A DNA stretch of 64,000 nucleotides from JAHEAO01 sp041633555 (GTDB lineage Bacteria; Pseudomonadota; Alphaproteobacteria; Rhodobacterales; Rhodobacteraceae). Numbering within the stretch: the stretch's first letter is position 1; the number at the start of each line of letters is the position of its first letter. A program made the position numbers and the translations under genes. The notes below the pieces were generated by a model. The model did not search any database and was not told the origin of the DNA. It saw only the letters and a list, made by a program, of their open reading frames with translations. Shown here piece after piece: positions 1 through 9,014 of this stretch. The stretch is taken from assembly GCA_041633555.1 (NCBI GenBank), contig JBFKFZ010000014.1:4225-68224 (forward strand), written 5' to 3'.

Positions 1-44
1 TTGCAATGGCTTGACAGTTTCTCGGCGCGCGGACAATCGGGCCC

Positions 45-1283
45 TCAGGCCACCTTCTCCAGTTCGAACGTATCGTGCAGCGCCTGCACGGCCAGCTCCA
101 TGTATTTCCGATCGATCAGGACCGAGATCTTGATCTCGGAGGTGGTGATGACCTTGATATTGATCCCCTCCGCGAACAGCGCCCGGAACATCTGTGCCGC
201 AACCCCGGCATGGGACCGCATCCCGATCCCGACCACGGAAACCTTGGCCACGTCGGTATCGGTGACCAGGTCGTGGAAGTTGATGATCTCCTTGACCTTC
301 GCCGCCTGCATCGCCTTCTCGGCGCGGCCCACCTGGTCAACGGGCAGCGAGAAGGTCATGTCGGTGCGACCTTCTTCCGAGATGTTCTGCACGATCATAT
401 CGACATTGACGCCGGCCTCGGCCAGCGGGCCGAAGATCGCCGCGGCGATACCGGGTCGGTCGGCGACCGAGATCAGGGTCATCTTGGCTTCGTCGCGGGA
501 ATAGGCGACGCCGGCAACAGCTTTGCTTTCCACGATATCCTCCTCGTCGCAGACCAACGTGCCCGCACTTTCATTGTTGTCCTCGAAACTCGACAGCACC
601 CGCAGCTTGACCTTGAACCGCATTGCAAGTTCCACCGAGCGGGTCTGCAGGACCTTGGCGCCGAGTGAGGCCAGTTCCAGCATTTCCTCGAAGGCGATCT
701 TTTCCAGCTTGCGCGCCTTGCTGCTGATCCGGGGGTCAGTCGTGTAGACCCCGTCAACATCGGTATAGATGTCACACCTATCCGCGCCGAAGGCTGCGGC
801 GAAGGCAACGGCGGTGGTATCGGAGCCACCGCGCCCCAAGGTCGTGATCCGCCCCTCGGCGCTGATGCCCTGAAAGCCGGCTACAACGGCCACTTTCATG
901 CCTTGCGCGAACCTGGCATTGATGTTCTGGGTCGGGATTTCCTCTATCCGCGCAGCGCCATGGGCGGAATTGGTGCGGAGCGGCACCTGCCATCCTTGCC
1001 AGCTTCGGGCCGGGATATCCATCTCCTGCAGCCGCAGGGCCATAAGTCCGGCGGTGACATTCTCGCCCGACGAGACGACCGCGTCATATTCCCTCGCATC
1101 GTAGAACGGCGAGGTCTCATCGACCCAGCCGACCAGCTCGTTGGTCTTGCCGGACATCGCCGAGACGACCACGATCACGTCATAGCCGTTCGCAACTTCG
1201 CGCGCGACGCGCTTGGCGGCGCGATGAATGCGATCCACGCTCCCAACAGAGGTGCCACCGAATTTCATGACTAGGATTGGCAT
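45..1283 (-). CDS. lysC: Aspartate kinase
   Basis: Phosphorylates L-aspartate with ATP, the first and usually feedback-controlled step to lysine, threonine, methionine and diaminopimelate, in the cytoplasm. The 412-residue product begins MPILVMKFGGTSVGS, the signature start of the amino-acid-kinase fold. It has the substrate loop RGGSDTTA near the middle and two ACT-type regulatory domains in the last ~150 residues. The reading frame is open for 23 further codons upstream (to 1352), but those residues do not look like the family, so the ATG at 1283 is preferred. A weak AGG lies 8-9 bases before it. It stands alone, with about 200 bases to the next gene upstream on the same strand. Length matches the family's monofunctional lysine/threonine-sensitive class. 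Identification is very secure; the effector specificity is not readable from sequence. Confidence 0.96.
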   Translation of the reverse strand: MPILVMKFGGTSVGSVDRIHRAAKRVAREVANGYDVIVVVSAMSGKTNELVGWVDETSPFYDAREYDAVVSSGENVTAGLMALRLQEMDIPARSWQGWQVPLRTNSAHGAARIEEIPTQNINARFAQGMKVAVVAGFQGISAEGRITTLGRGGSDTTAVAFAAAFGADRCDIYTDVDGVYTTDPRISSKARKLEKIAFEEMLELASLGAKVLQTRSVELAMRFKVKLRVLSSFEDNNESAGTLVCDEEDIVESKAVAGVAYSRDEAKMTLISVADRPGIAAAIFGPLAEAGVNVDMIVQNISEEGRTDMTFSLPVDQVGRAEKAMQAAKVKEIINFHDLVTDTDVAKVSVVGIGMRSHAGVAAQMFRALFAEGINIKVITTSEIKISVLIDRKYMELAVQALHDTFELEKVA

Positions 1284-1482
1284 CGTTGCGCCTGCTGAGC
1301 CCCGGTTCGTCGCGCGCTTCTTATGCGCGGTGCGGGCGAAGGGCAAGGCCATCTCTGCTGATGTCGTTGCGAGCGGGTTTCAGCACGACGGACATTCGAG
1401 CTAACAACAGACAGGGACCGCGTCGCAATGTCGAACGACAGTGCGGCAACTTGTCGTCTGGATCGCCAGAAGGTGCCGAAGC

Positions 1483-2265
1483 TCAGCCCTTGGCCTGGCT
1501 GAACTCCGCCTGGGAAATCGAATGGGCGATCATGCGGCGATGCATCAGCAGTGAGATCCGGTAGCTGTCTTCCAGAAAACCGGTCGAGGCGATCAGCACG
1601 CGCTTCTGATCGACCGAAACCCGGTCATCAATGCGCCGTTCCAGCAGTTTCCCATGCCGAAGATCCTCGATCAGCTTTTCGGTCGTCTTCGGCGACATGT
1701 CGTCGATCAGCAAATGTCCGAAATCGTAGATGGCAAAGACCGGTCGCCTCAGGGTGCGGATCGTGTCTAGAATCTTTGCCTTTCGCTCGGGGCGAATGAT
1801 CGCCTTGCGGTACTCGTTCCTGCTTTTCGAGAAACCGGGATCATTCAACTCGGCTTCGATCTTCTGGTTGTGGGTCTCGATGAAATTCGAAATCTGGTCC
1901 GCGTTGGTGCAGTCCAACGCCTGAAGAAAGAACAGGAACTGCGTCAGATGCAAAAGGTAGTCATGCCCGCTTGATCCGGTGACCGTCGGAAAGTCGGTCA
2001 GGGGCGCCGTCTTTTCCAGTTCGGCGCGCACCGTTTCCAGAAACCAGTTTTCAGCCATGAGGGCGGACTCGACCGTTTCGAATGCCTGGCGAAGGCTGTC
2101 ACCTTCGGCATTCGGCGAGTCGATCAGTTCCTTGCGGCCCGCCAAGGTCACATCGCGTCCTCCTTCCGTCACAGTCAGATGGGGGCGGCACCCCGTCAAG
2201 TCCGTTATGTAAGGATCTCGTGGGTTCACTACGACACTCAGGCTGGGCGGCTTCGGCAAAGACAC
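1483..2265 (-). CDS. Uncharacterised cytoplasmic protein, 260 aa
   Basis: I do not recognise the family. The product has no signal peptide and no membrane segment. It is rich in charged residues and looks mostly helical, with a hydrophobic patch around residues 100-115 (LLHLTQFLFFLQAL) and an arginine/lysine-rich stretch near residues 150-170. There are only two cysteines. Coding character is normal for the window (codon third positions are GC-rich, and no competing frame is better). It lies about 200 bases upstream of lysC on the same strand, with no reason to assume a shared function. The start at 2265 is the first ATG; an internal start is possible. I call it a real gene of unknown function. 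Confidence 0.7.
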   Translation of the reverse strand: MSLPKPPSLSVVVNPRDPYITDLTGCRPHLTVTEGGRDVTLAGRKELIDSPNAEGDSLRQAFETVESALMAENWFLETVRAELEKTAPLTDFPTVTGSSGHDYLLHLTQFLFFLQALDCTNADQISNFIETHNQKIEAELNDPGFSKSRNEYRKAIIRPERKAKILDTIRTLRRPVFAIYDFGHLLIDDMSPKTTEKLIEDLRHGKLLERRIDDRVSVDQKRVLIASTGFLEDSYRISLLMHRRMIAHSISQAEFSQAKG

Positions 2266-2548
2266 GGGAGCGATCCTTGGGCTGTCTGACGCGTTCCGGC
2301 TTGCTCCATCCTGACAGGTGTTCAGGCAGCCATCGCCGTGTCGTATTCAGAACGATACGGTGAGGGGATGCCGCGGCCGCCAGGTTCGGCTTCCCCCTAA
2401 GATCGGAAAAAACCGGGATATCGCAGCGGACATCGTAAGAAATACAACAGCGGAATTCACGGAAAAACTGGGCTATAGTAGGGTTGGGATCTGATCGCGG
2501 GAGGCATCCGGGTCAGTTAGGAACGACAGGAATCGCCCGAGGGGAGCA

Positions 2549-2863
2549 ATGCGAAAGATACTGGTGGCAATCAACGTGATTCTTTCGGCCCAGATGTGTC
2601 AGGCCGAGGATTGCGGCGAACTGGGGCTGACGAACAGCGAACTGGCGGCCTATTTCTGTGACAAACTGAAAGGCATCTCGGGTTCCAATTCTGCAACCCG
2701 TGGTATCCTAGGCAGCGATATCGATGCATCTGATGATATCGCAACCGCTCCGGAAGAGTGGCCGGACGTCGAGGTTCTGCAGGATGCGTACCGAACCGAT
2801 CCGAAAAAGACGCTGGAACTGATAGCACGGATCAAGAAGGCGGGTGGGCTGACGGCCCAGTGA
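2549..2863 (+). CDS. Small exported protein, 104 aa
   Basis: A short product with an N-terminal signal peptide (MRKILVAINVILSAQMCQA, probable cut after QA) and three cysteines, of which one (Cys14) lies in the signal and two in the mature part. The mature part is acidic and ends in a lysine-rich helix. A GGGGAG ribosome site precedes the ATG by a few bases, which fixes the start. I recognise no family. It is the first of three exported proteins encoded in the same direction (with the lipoprotein at 2985 and the caspase-like protease at 3305), so it may work with that protease in the periplasm. That link rests on position only. Confidence 0.7.
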   Translation: MRKILVAINVILSAQMCQAEDCGELGLTNSELAAYFCDKLKGISGSNSATRGILGSDIDASDDIATAPEEWPDVEVLQDAYRTDPKKTLELIARIKKAGGLTAQ

Positions 2864-2984
2864 CAATTGTGATTGACGCTGCGGTAGACAGGTTGGGAAG
2901 CGGTGGTAACATGAAGCAATCGAAGTCTGGCTGATCGGGAAGTTCGGTCGCAAGGAAAAGAAATTACGACAAGGAGCATTTCGT

Positions 2985-3305
2985 ATGAGATTCCGCACGT
3001 TTCACATGGTTGGTGCCGCATTTGCCATGACCCTGGCACTGACCGCTTGCGAAGTGGTCCCGCCGCAACCAAAGTTCAGAGAGGCCGCGCCCGCCGCTCC
3101 TGCTCCTGCCGCAGCGAGGGCTGCGCCGAGACGCGCTGCTCCGGCTGCGCCGCGAGCCGACTCCGCGCCGAAACAGGTTGTACCTGCTGCGGCCGATACA
3201 CCGGCCCCGTCGGAAGCCGTTGACTACTGCAAGGTGAACCCGTTCCACCACACCTGCAAACAAGGCGACGGCAGCAGCGGCGGCGGAGGAGGAGGCTGGA
3301 GCTGA
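2985..3305 (+). CDS. Alanine/proline-rich lipoprotein, 106 aa
   Basis: The N-terminus is a lipoprotein signal: basic start, hydrophobic core and lipobox LTAC with the acylated cysteine at residue 22. The mature chain is low complexity (alanine, proline and arginine, residues ~32-75), then has a short segment with two cysteines (YCKVNPFHHTCKQ) and a glycine-rich tail. This composition suggests an envelope-anchored linker or tether, not an enzyme. The stop codon overlaps the start of the downstream caspase-like gene (TGATG at 3303-3307), so the two are translationally coupled and probably functionally paired. An AAGGAG ribosome site lies upstream of the ATG. Family unknown. Confidence 0.75.
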   Translation: MRFRTFHMVGAAFAMTLALTACEVVPPQPKFREAAPAAPAPAAARAAPRRAAPAAPRADSAPKQVVPAAADTPAPSEAVDYCKVNPFHHTCKQGDGSSGGGGGGWS

Positions 3306-5770
3306 TGCAACGGTTATCTTCAGGTTCGAGACTTGCAGCCTGTTTGATGTCAGTTTCGGTTCTCGCCTCGGGCGTCGCGATGGCGCAAAGCGGGCAGACC
3401 GTCAATCGGCTGATCGAGGGTTCGTCGGCCATCGCGCCGCTGCGCGGCTTTGATCCGTCAACGCGGGCCTCGAACCGCTACGCGATCGTGATTGGCAACG
3501 CCGACTACAGTGCCGTGCCTGATCTGCAGAACGCGCAAGCAGACGCGCGGGTTATGGCCGAGTTCTTCAAGGCGCAGCAATATGATGTTCGCTATCACGA
3601 GAACATCACCAAGCGCGGTTTCGAGGGGGTCTTGCGCCGGGTCCTTTTTGACGTCGATGATGATACCGAGGTCGTTGTGTTTTTCGCTGGCCACGGATTT
3701 CAGATCGGATCGGAGAACTACCTGGTTCCGGTCGATGCGGACCTCGACACGATCTACGACGTGCCATTCGAGGCGGTTTCCCTTGGCAGCCTTGTCGGCA
3801 TCGTCGGAGCGCGGGCGCGTCTGCAGGTCGTGATCCTCGATAGCTGCCGAGACAATCCTTTCGCAGGCAAGGCTGTGCTGACCCAGATCGGCAACGAGCT
3901 TCGCGAAACGAGGACCGGCTTTTCATCGCAGGCGGCTCCGCTGAATTCGATGCTGATCTTTTCAACCGCGCCGGGTTCTGTCGCCTATGACGGCGAGGGA
4001 GAGAACAGCCCATTTACGGCCTCTTTCATCGAAGAGGCCAGCATCAGGCCGGACGATCTGGTCAAGGACGTCTTCGAGGGGGTCCGCCGCCGGGTCTATG
4101 AACGCACCAAAGGTCGGCAGGTGCCGTGGGACAGTTCCACGCTCGTGGAGCCGGCCAGTTTCGGGATCGGCGCCGCGCTGTTGCGCCCGATCGCAGTTGA
4201 TGGCCGCGGCGGCGGAGAGACCCGTGGCCTCGCCCGCATTGCCTCTAGCCAGCAGATCGCCGGTTCCAACGTGCTGACGGTCGCCGACAGCCACGCAATG
4301 ATAGAAGCTGACTTCGTGCCTGAGGTAGAGATCGGCCCGGCCCTGAGCGGCGCGCTTGAACTTGCACCTGCCGATCGGGTGACGATCGTCGAGGGTCCCG
4401 AGACAGGGCGGCTGATCCTGACCGATGAGACCGGCCTGCGCCGGAATGTGGAAGGCGACGCCATCACCGGTGCCGAGGTCGAAAAGCTGATCCTGGTGAA
4501 TGAGTCGGTGCAGATACCGGCCCTGTCGCTGGAGGGCCGCATGATTCCCGATGCGCTGACCGTTTCAGTAAACGGAGAGGAACGTAGCATCGCGCTGACC
4601 CTCACGCCGGATCCGTGCGATTTCGAGGCGGGCGATCACCTGGACCCTGACGGTATGGGCCTCACGCGTTATGCCAACGAGCTGCAGCCCGAGAAGGCGC
4701 TGGCCGCCTGCAAGGCAGCTCTCGTGCGTTCGCCGGAAGTTGGCCGGTTCCACTACCAGTTGGGACGCGCCCTGACCGCACTGCGCCGCAATGACGAGGC
4801 GAAAGCCGCGTTTGAGAAGGCAAGGGATCTCGATCATGCTCGCGCATGGAACGCGCTCGGCAATGCCGCGCTCAACGAGGCCAGAGTGACGGGCGGACTG
4901 GTAAATCCCGTGGCCGATGACGAAATTCTGCAGCTCTTCGCCCGCGGCGTGGAGGAGGGCGACCCCTACGCGTACTACGCGCTCGGCCGCCAGTTCATGC
5001 GCTTTGGCGGCACCGACCAGATCGAGATCGAGGGCTATGACTTGATGATGCGCGCCCTCGAGGTGGGCCACACTTTTGCGATGAACGAATTGGGCTACTT
5101 TTACCTCAACGAAGACGCAGACTACTACGACCCAGAGCGGGGATTGCGCTATCTTCGCGAAAGTGCCGCGCGCGACGACATCTATGGCTTCAACAATATG
5201 GGTCTTGTCTATCTTCGTGGGCTTGGCGGATCCGAGGTCGACAATGCTGCGGCGTTCGAGATGTTCACGAAGGCGGCCGAAGGTGGTCAGCCGGACGCGC
5301 CCTACAATCTTGCCACGATGTACCGCGACGGTCTTGTCGGCAAAGGCGTCGATTTGCAGAAATCCGTGGAGTGGTTCCTTAAGGGTCTGGAGCGTGGCGA
5401 TTCATTAGCCGGCGGAAATGCTGCCTATCTGATCTCGTCGGAAGACATTGCTGGCTATGACAAGTTCGATGCCGCAGCAATCGGCGCGAAGGCGGCGGCC
5501 TTGCTCAATACCTCCGCCGCGCAGCAGTCCCGCGATCTCCTTGCCTCTTTCCCGCAAGAGATGGTCGACGGGGGCGCTCAGAAGCTGATCGCAGAAATGG
5601 GTGGCGATGTCAGTGTCGATGGGGCCTTTGGCACCAGCAGCCAGCAAGCTCTTGACGAGGTGCTTTCACGCTATGGCGCAGGCCCGGCGGCATCCGATCC
5701 AATCGAGCGGATCATCCAGATCGCGGCGCTGACCTGGAAGGTTTCGCCGTTTCGGGTAGATCTGTACTAG
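3305..5770 (+). CDS. Exported caspase-like (C14) protease with TPR and Sel1 repeats
   Basis: 821 residues with a signal peptide (residues 1-28, ending AMAQ). Residues ~57-285 form a caspase/metacaspase p20 fold: RYAIVIGNADY opens the first strand, FFAGHG carries the catalytic histidine (His130) and LDSCRDNPF the catalytic cysteine (Cys181). The dyad is therefore intact and peptidase activity is expected; preference for basic P1 residues is common in bacterial members but cannot be read here. A linker of ~170 residues follows, then a TPR-like pair (about 465-525), Sel1-like repeats (about 548-700), and a short segment resembling a peptidoglycan-binding motif (VDGAFGTSSQQAL, about 760-775). The repeats suggest protein-protein docking in the periplasm. 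The gene overlaps the upstream lipoprotein stop. Substrate and role are unknown. Confidence 0.88.
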   Translation: MQRLSSGSRLAACLMSVSVLASGVAMAQSGQTVNRLIEGSSAIAPLRGFDPSTRASNRYAIVIGNADYSAVPDLQNAQADARVMAEFFKAQQYDVRYHENITKRGFEGVLRRVLFDVDDDTEVVVFFAGHGFQIGSENYLVPVDADLDTIYDVPFEAVSLGSLVGIVGARARLQVVILDSCRDNPFAGKAVLTQIGNELRETRTGFSSQAAPLNSMLIFSTAPGSVAYDGEGENSPFTASFIEEASIRPDDLVKDVFEGVRRRVYERTKGRQVPWDSSTLVEPASFGIGAALLRPIAVDGRGGGETRGLARIASSQQIAGSNVLTVADSHAMIEADFVPEVEIGPALSGALELAPADRVTIVEGPETGRLILTDETGLRRNVEGDAITGAEVEKLILVNESVQIPALSLEGRMIPDALTVSVNGEERSIALTLTPDPCDFEAGDHLDPDGMGLTRYANELQPEKALAACKAALVRSPEVGRFHYQLGRALTALRRNDEAKAAFEKARDLDHARAWNALGNAALNEARVTGGLVNPVADDEILQLFARGVEEGDPYAYYALGRQFMRFGGTDQIEIEGYDLMMRALEVGHTFAMNELGYFYLNEDADYYDPERGLRYLRESAARDDIYGFNNMGLVYLRGLGGSEVDNAAAFEMFTKAAEGGQPDAPYNLATMYRDGLVGKGVDLQKSVEWFLKGLERGDSLAGGNAAYLISSEDIAGYDKFDAAAIGAKAAALLNTSAAQQSRDLLASFPQEMVDGGAQKLIAEMGGDVSVDGAFGTSSQQALDEVLSRYGAGPAASDPIERIIQIAALTWKVSPFRVDLY

Positions 5771-6119
5771 CTTCGGCCTGAACAAGACTTTCCAGAGTTC
5801 CGGAGGTACTCTCCGGCGGCCGGAATGGCGGGTTGCGGACCCAAGGCCTGGTGGTCTGGTGGTGGGGCATTGAGCGCGCTCTGGATTCGATTGGCAAAGC
5901 AATCGACATTTGCAGTGTGCCGAAGCGATAGCGGGCGTGCATCTTGGGATTCTGCGGAAATGTTAAGAACGAACCTCGCAACACGGGCGACTCGCGCATG
6001 TGCTCGATCAAGCTTGCAGACTGCCATTGCCGCCAGCAGAACTCACCATTGACGAGATCACTCCATAACTGTTGATGGTACGTCACGCCGGGCAGGAGGG
6101 CCCTGGTTGGCGAGCCTTG
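5771..6119. other. Intergenic gap, no supported gene
   Basis: About 350 bases between two convergent genes. All six frames contain only short frames without a ribosome site or recognisable domain. One minus-strand frame (about 5712-6086) reads with arginine/proline-rich composition typical of antisense noise, although parts of it look protein-like and a decayed fragment cannot be excluded. I see no clear terminator, tRNA or repeat. Confidence 0.5.
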
Positions 6120-7187
6120 TCAAAGGATGCCCTGGTCCATCAGTTTCCTGGCAATCGCCCGAAACGCCTTTGCCTGCGCGCCTTCAGGCGCGCTAACCAC
6201 GATCGGCGTACCGCCATCGGCCGCAAGTCGTGTGTCCAGATCGAGCGGGATCTCGCCCAGAAACGGCAGGCCTAGACGTTCGGCATCTGCCCTGGCGCCG
6301 CCGTGCCCGAAGATATGGGCCTCGTGGCCACAATTCGGGCAGACATAGGTGGACATGTTCTCGATCATGCCGATCACCTTCGTGCCCATCTTTTCGAACA
6401 TGTTCAGTGCCTTGCGCGCATCCAGCAGGGCGACGTCCTGCGGTGTCGAGACCACGATCGCCCCCGTCACCTCGGTCTTTTGACTGAGTGTCATCTGAAC
6501 GTCACCGGTGCCAGGCGGGAGGTCGACGATCAGCACGTCTAACTCGCCCCACTGCACTTGGTTCAGCATCTGCTGCAGGGCGCCCATCAGCATCGGACCG
6601 CGCCAGATCACGGCTTCGTCTTCCTTGGTCATCAGGCCAATCGACATCAGCGTAATGCCATGATTGCGCAGCGGTATTATCGTCTTGCCGTCAGGCGAGG
6701 CGGGGCGGCCCGAGATACCCAGCATGCGAGGCTGCGACGGACCGTAGACATCGGCATCGAGCAGCCCAACGGATTTTCCCTCTGCGACGAGTGCCGCAGC
6801 CAGGTTGGCGGCGACGGTCGATTTTCCGACGCCTCCTTTGCCCGAAGCAATCGCTATGATGCGCTTGACGCCCGCCACCTTTTGCGGACCCGCCTGTGGT
6901 GTCGGGTGGCGTCCGATCTTGAGATCAGGGGCCTTCTGGCTGCTGTGGGCGGTGATCAGCGCGCTGACATTTCCCTTGCCCGCCAGGCGCTCAAGCATCT
7001 CGACGGCCGCCGCGCGTATCGGCTCCATCGCCTTGCCGTGGCTTGGATCGACTTCGAGTACGAACCTGACCTTTCCACCCTCGACGGTCAGCGCACGCAC
7101 GATATTGGCGCTAACCAGATCCGTTCCGGTCGCCGGGTAGATGATGCGTTTCAGCGTGGACAGTACGGCTTCGCGGGTCAGGCTCAC
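6120..7187 (-). CDS. mrp: Mrp/ApbC-type Fe-S cluster carrier ATPase
   Basis: A P-loop ATPase that binds and passes on Fe-S clusters to apoproteins in the cytoplasm. Its 355 residues contain an N-terminal MIP18/DUF59-type domain (residues ~5-80), a deviant Walker A GKGGVGKS (116-123) followed by DADVYGPSQPR, Walker B IVDLPPGTGD (~220-229), and the cluster-binding pair CPNC (283-286). These are the hallmark residues of the Mrp/NBP35 family. It is coupled to the upstream DUF6494 gene: its ATG (7187-7185) overlaps that gene's TGA. Length is normal for alphaproteobacterial Mrp with the DUF59 domain. Confidence 0.95.
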   Translation of the reverse strand: MSLTREAVLSTLKRIIYPATGTDLVSANIVRALTVEGGKVRFVLEVDPSHGKAMEPIRAAAVEMLERLAGKGNVSALITAHSSQKAPDLKIGRHPTPQAGPQKVAGVKRIIAIASGKGGVGKSTVAANLAAALVAEGKSVGLLDADVYGPSQPRMLGISGRPASPDGKTIIPLRNHGITLMSIGLMTKEDEAVIWRGPMLMGALQQMLNQVQWGELDVLIVDLPPGTGDVQMTLSQKTEVTGAIVVSTPQDVALLDARKALNMFEKMGTKVIGMIENMSTYVCPNCGHEAHIFGHGGARADAERLGLPFLGEIPLDLDTRLAADGGTPIVVSAPEGAQAKAFRAIARKLMDQGIL

Positions 7188-7396
7188 GCATCGCCACCGG
7201 TCTTGATGTCACCCTCCACGACATGGGACATGCCGATCTCTTCGATCGTCAGAACCATCTTCGCGCGGACCTTGCCGGTTGGCAGGCTGCCCGCGGCCTT
7301 CGCTTGGCGCACGGCCTTTTCGATTTCCTGTTGCGAGGTAACTCCGACCTGCTTGAGGAACTTCCGCATCGACATGTTGAAATCGTCGTCGCCCAT
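7184..7396 (-). CDS. DUF6494 family small protein
   Basis: A 70-residue protein matching the DUF6494 pattern as I remember it: acidic start with FNMSMRKFLKQVGVTSQ, then a helical EIEKAVRQA segment and a C-terminal beta-like stretch. No cysteines, signal or membrane segment. An AGGAG-like ribosome site lies upstream (TCTCCT... on the plus strand near 7400). It overlaps the start of mrp by four bases (ATGA), so the two proteins are probably made in step. Function unknown; position suggests an accessory to the Fe-S carrier. Confidence 0.8.
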   Translation of the reverse strand: MGDDDFNMSMRKFLKQVGVTSQQEIEKAVRQAKAAGSLPTGKVRAKMVLTIEEIGMSHVVEGDIKTGGDA

Positions 7397-7571
7397 CCTG
7401 TTCTCCTTTGTCTGGCCGCGCCGATACCGCCGGACGGCAGTACACTATCTGGTTCAATCGGTCATGAGAGGCAAGGGATCCGTCGATTTCAATTCCCACC
7501 CGGAGAGGGTCCGGGCGGGTCAAATTGATCGAACGCGGTTGCTGGTCGTCCAGCTCTCGCTGAAGACGGGA

Positions 7572-9002
7572 TCAGACGCCCGAGATCGCCTTGACTTCAA
7601 GGAAATCCTCGATGCCGAAATGCCCGCCTTCGCGGCCATTGCCGGACATCTTGTAGCCACCGAAGGGGCTGCCATAGCCCATATCGACGCCGTTCACATG
7701 GACCATTCCGGCGCGAAGCCGGTCTGCGACCCGTTTGGCGCGGGCCTTGTCCTCGGTCTGAACATACGCGGCAAGCCCGTAAGGCGTGTCATTGGCAATC
7801 TCGATGGCCTGTTCTTCGTTCTCGAACGGGATCATCGCCAGAACGGGGCCGAACACTTCTTCCCGGGCAATCCGCATGTCGTTGGTAACATCCGCGAAAA
7901 TCGTCGGTTTGACGAAATAGCCCCGGTTCATGCCGTCCGGCTTGCCGGTGCCGCCGATCAGCAGCGTGGCGCCTTCGTCGATACCTGCCTGGATCAGTTC
8001 CTGCACCTTGTCATACTGCATCTGGCTGACAAGAGGGCCGATATGCTGGCCCACTTCAGTCGGATCGCCAACCTTTTGCGCCTCGCCGGTCCGCTTGGCG
8101 ACATCGACCGCCTGATCCCAGATCGATTTCTCGACCAGCATACGTGTCGGCGCGTTGCAGGATTGCCCTGTATTCTGGAAGCAGTGCCGCACGCCGCGGG
8201 TAACGGCCCTGTCGACATCGGCATCCGCAAAAACAATGTTGGGGGACTTGCCGCCCAGTTCGAGAGTAACTCGCTTTACCGTCGCCGCCGCATCCCGCGT
8301 GACCGCCGTGCCGCCCCGGGTCGAACCGGTAAAGGACATCATGTCGATCTTCGGATGAGCAGACATCGCGGCGCCGACAACGGGCCCCTCGCCGTTCACG
8401 AGGTTGAAGACGCCTTTCGGCACACCGGCGTCATTCAGCACCTCGGCATAGAGCATCGCGTCCAGCGGGGTCAGTTCGGACGGTTTGAGAACCATCGTGC
8501 AACCGGCCGCCAGAGCTGGCAGGACCTTCAGGACGATCTGGTTGATCGGCCAGTTCCAGGGCGTGATCAATCCACAGACGCCAATCGGTTCGCGGCGGAT
8601 GATATCGCCGCTCTCATTCCGGTTCTCGAACTCGAAGCCCTTGAGGGAGGACAGGAATCCCTTGAGATGGCCGACCCCGACCGCAGCCTGCGAATTGAGC
8701 GATAGCTTGGCGGGCGCGCCCATCTCTGCAGTGATGGTGTGTGCGAATTCTTCGACCCGGCCCTCGTAGGTCTTCAGAATGCTCTCCAGCAGGGCGATGC
8801 GATCGTCCTTGGACAGCTTCGAGAAGCTTGGAAAGGCACGAATTGCGGCATCGACCGCGCGGTCGACATCGGCCGCCGATCCCATCGAAATCGTGGCGAT
8901 CTGTTCCTCGGTCGCGGGGTTCAGAACGACAAAGTCATTCGGCGTGACCGGATCCACCCAGGCGCCATCGATGTAGAACTTGCGTTTGTCGAGTGCTGTC
9001 AT
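7572..9002 (-). CDS. NAD(P)-dependent aldehyde dehydrogenase
   Basis: Oxidises an aldehyde to the acid with NAD(P). The 476 residues show the complete ALDH signature: TPWNWP (148-152 region) and LKPSE for cofactor binding, FTGSTRGG, the general base in LELGGKSPN (Glu248) and the nucleophile in GQSCNAPTR (Cys282). It lies 12 bases downstream of the aminotransferase gene on the same strand, so one transcript is likely. In this context the substrate is plausibly an aminoaldehyde (4-aminobutanal or similar) released from a diamine by the aminotransferase. The exact substrate is inference; other ALDHs of this subfamily act on quite different aldehydes. Confidence 0.92.
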   Translation of the reverse strand: MTALDKRKFYIDGAWVDPVTPNDFVVLNPATEEQIATISMGSAADVDRAVDAAIRAFPSFSKLSKDDRIALLESILKTYEGRVEEFAHTITAEMGAPAKLSLNSQAAVGVGHLKGFLSSLKGFEFENRNESGDIIRREPIGVCGLITPWNWPINQIVLKVLPALAAGCTMVLKPSELTPLDAMLYAEVLNDAGVPKGVFNLVNGEGPVVGAAMSAHPKIDMMSFTGSTRGGTAVTRDAAATVKRVTLELGGKSPNIVFADADVDRAVTRGVRHCFQNTGQSCNAPTRMLVEKSIWDQAVDVAKRTGEAQKVGDPTEVGQHIGPLVSQMQYDKVQELIQAGIDEGATLLIGGTGKPDGMNRGYFVKPTIFADVTNDMRIAREEVFGPVLAMIPFENEEQAIEIANDTPYGLAAYVQTEDKARAKRVADRLRAGMVHVNGVDMGYGSPFGGYKMSGNGREGGHFGIEDFLEVKAISGV

Positions 9003-9014
9003 TTCTTGGTCCTC

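Noticed and set aside
5712..6086. Minus-strand open frame in the 5.8-6.1 kb gap as a transposase remnant
   Set aside because: Parts read protein-like, but I can name no family, no inverted ends are seen, and composition fits chance in GC-rich DNA.
6558..8705. Very long plus-strand frame opposite mrp and the aldehyde dehydrogenase
   Set aside because: It is the mirror of two clearly real genes, with histidine/arginine-rich nonsense composition.
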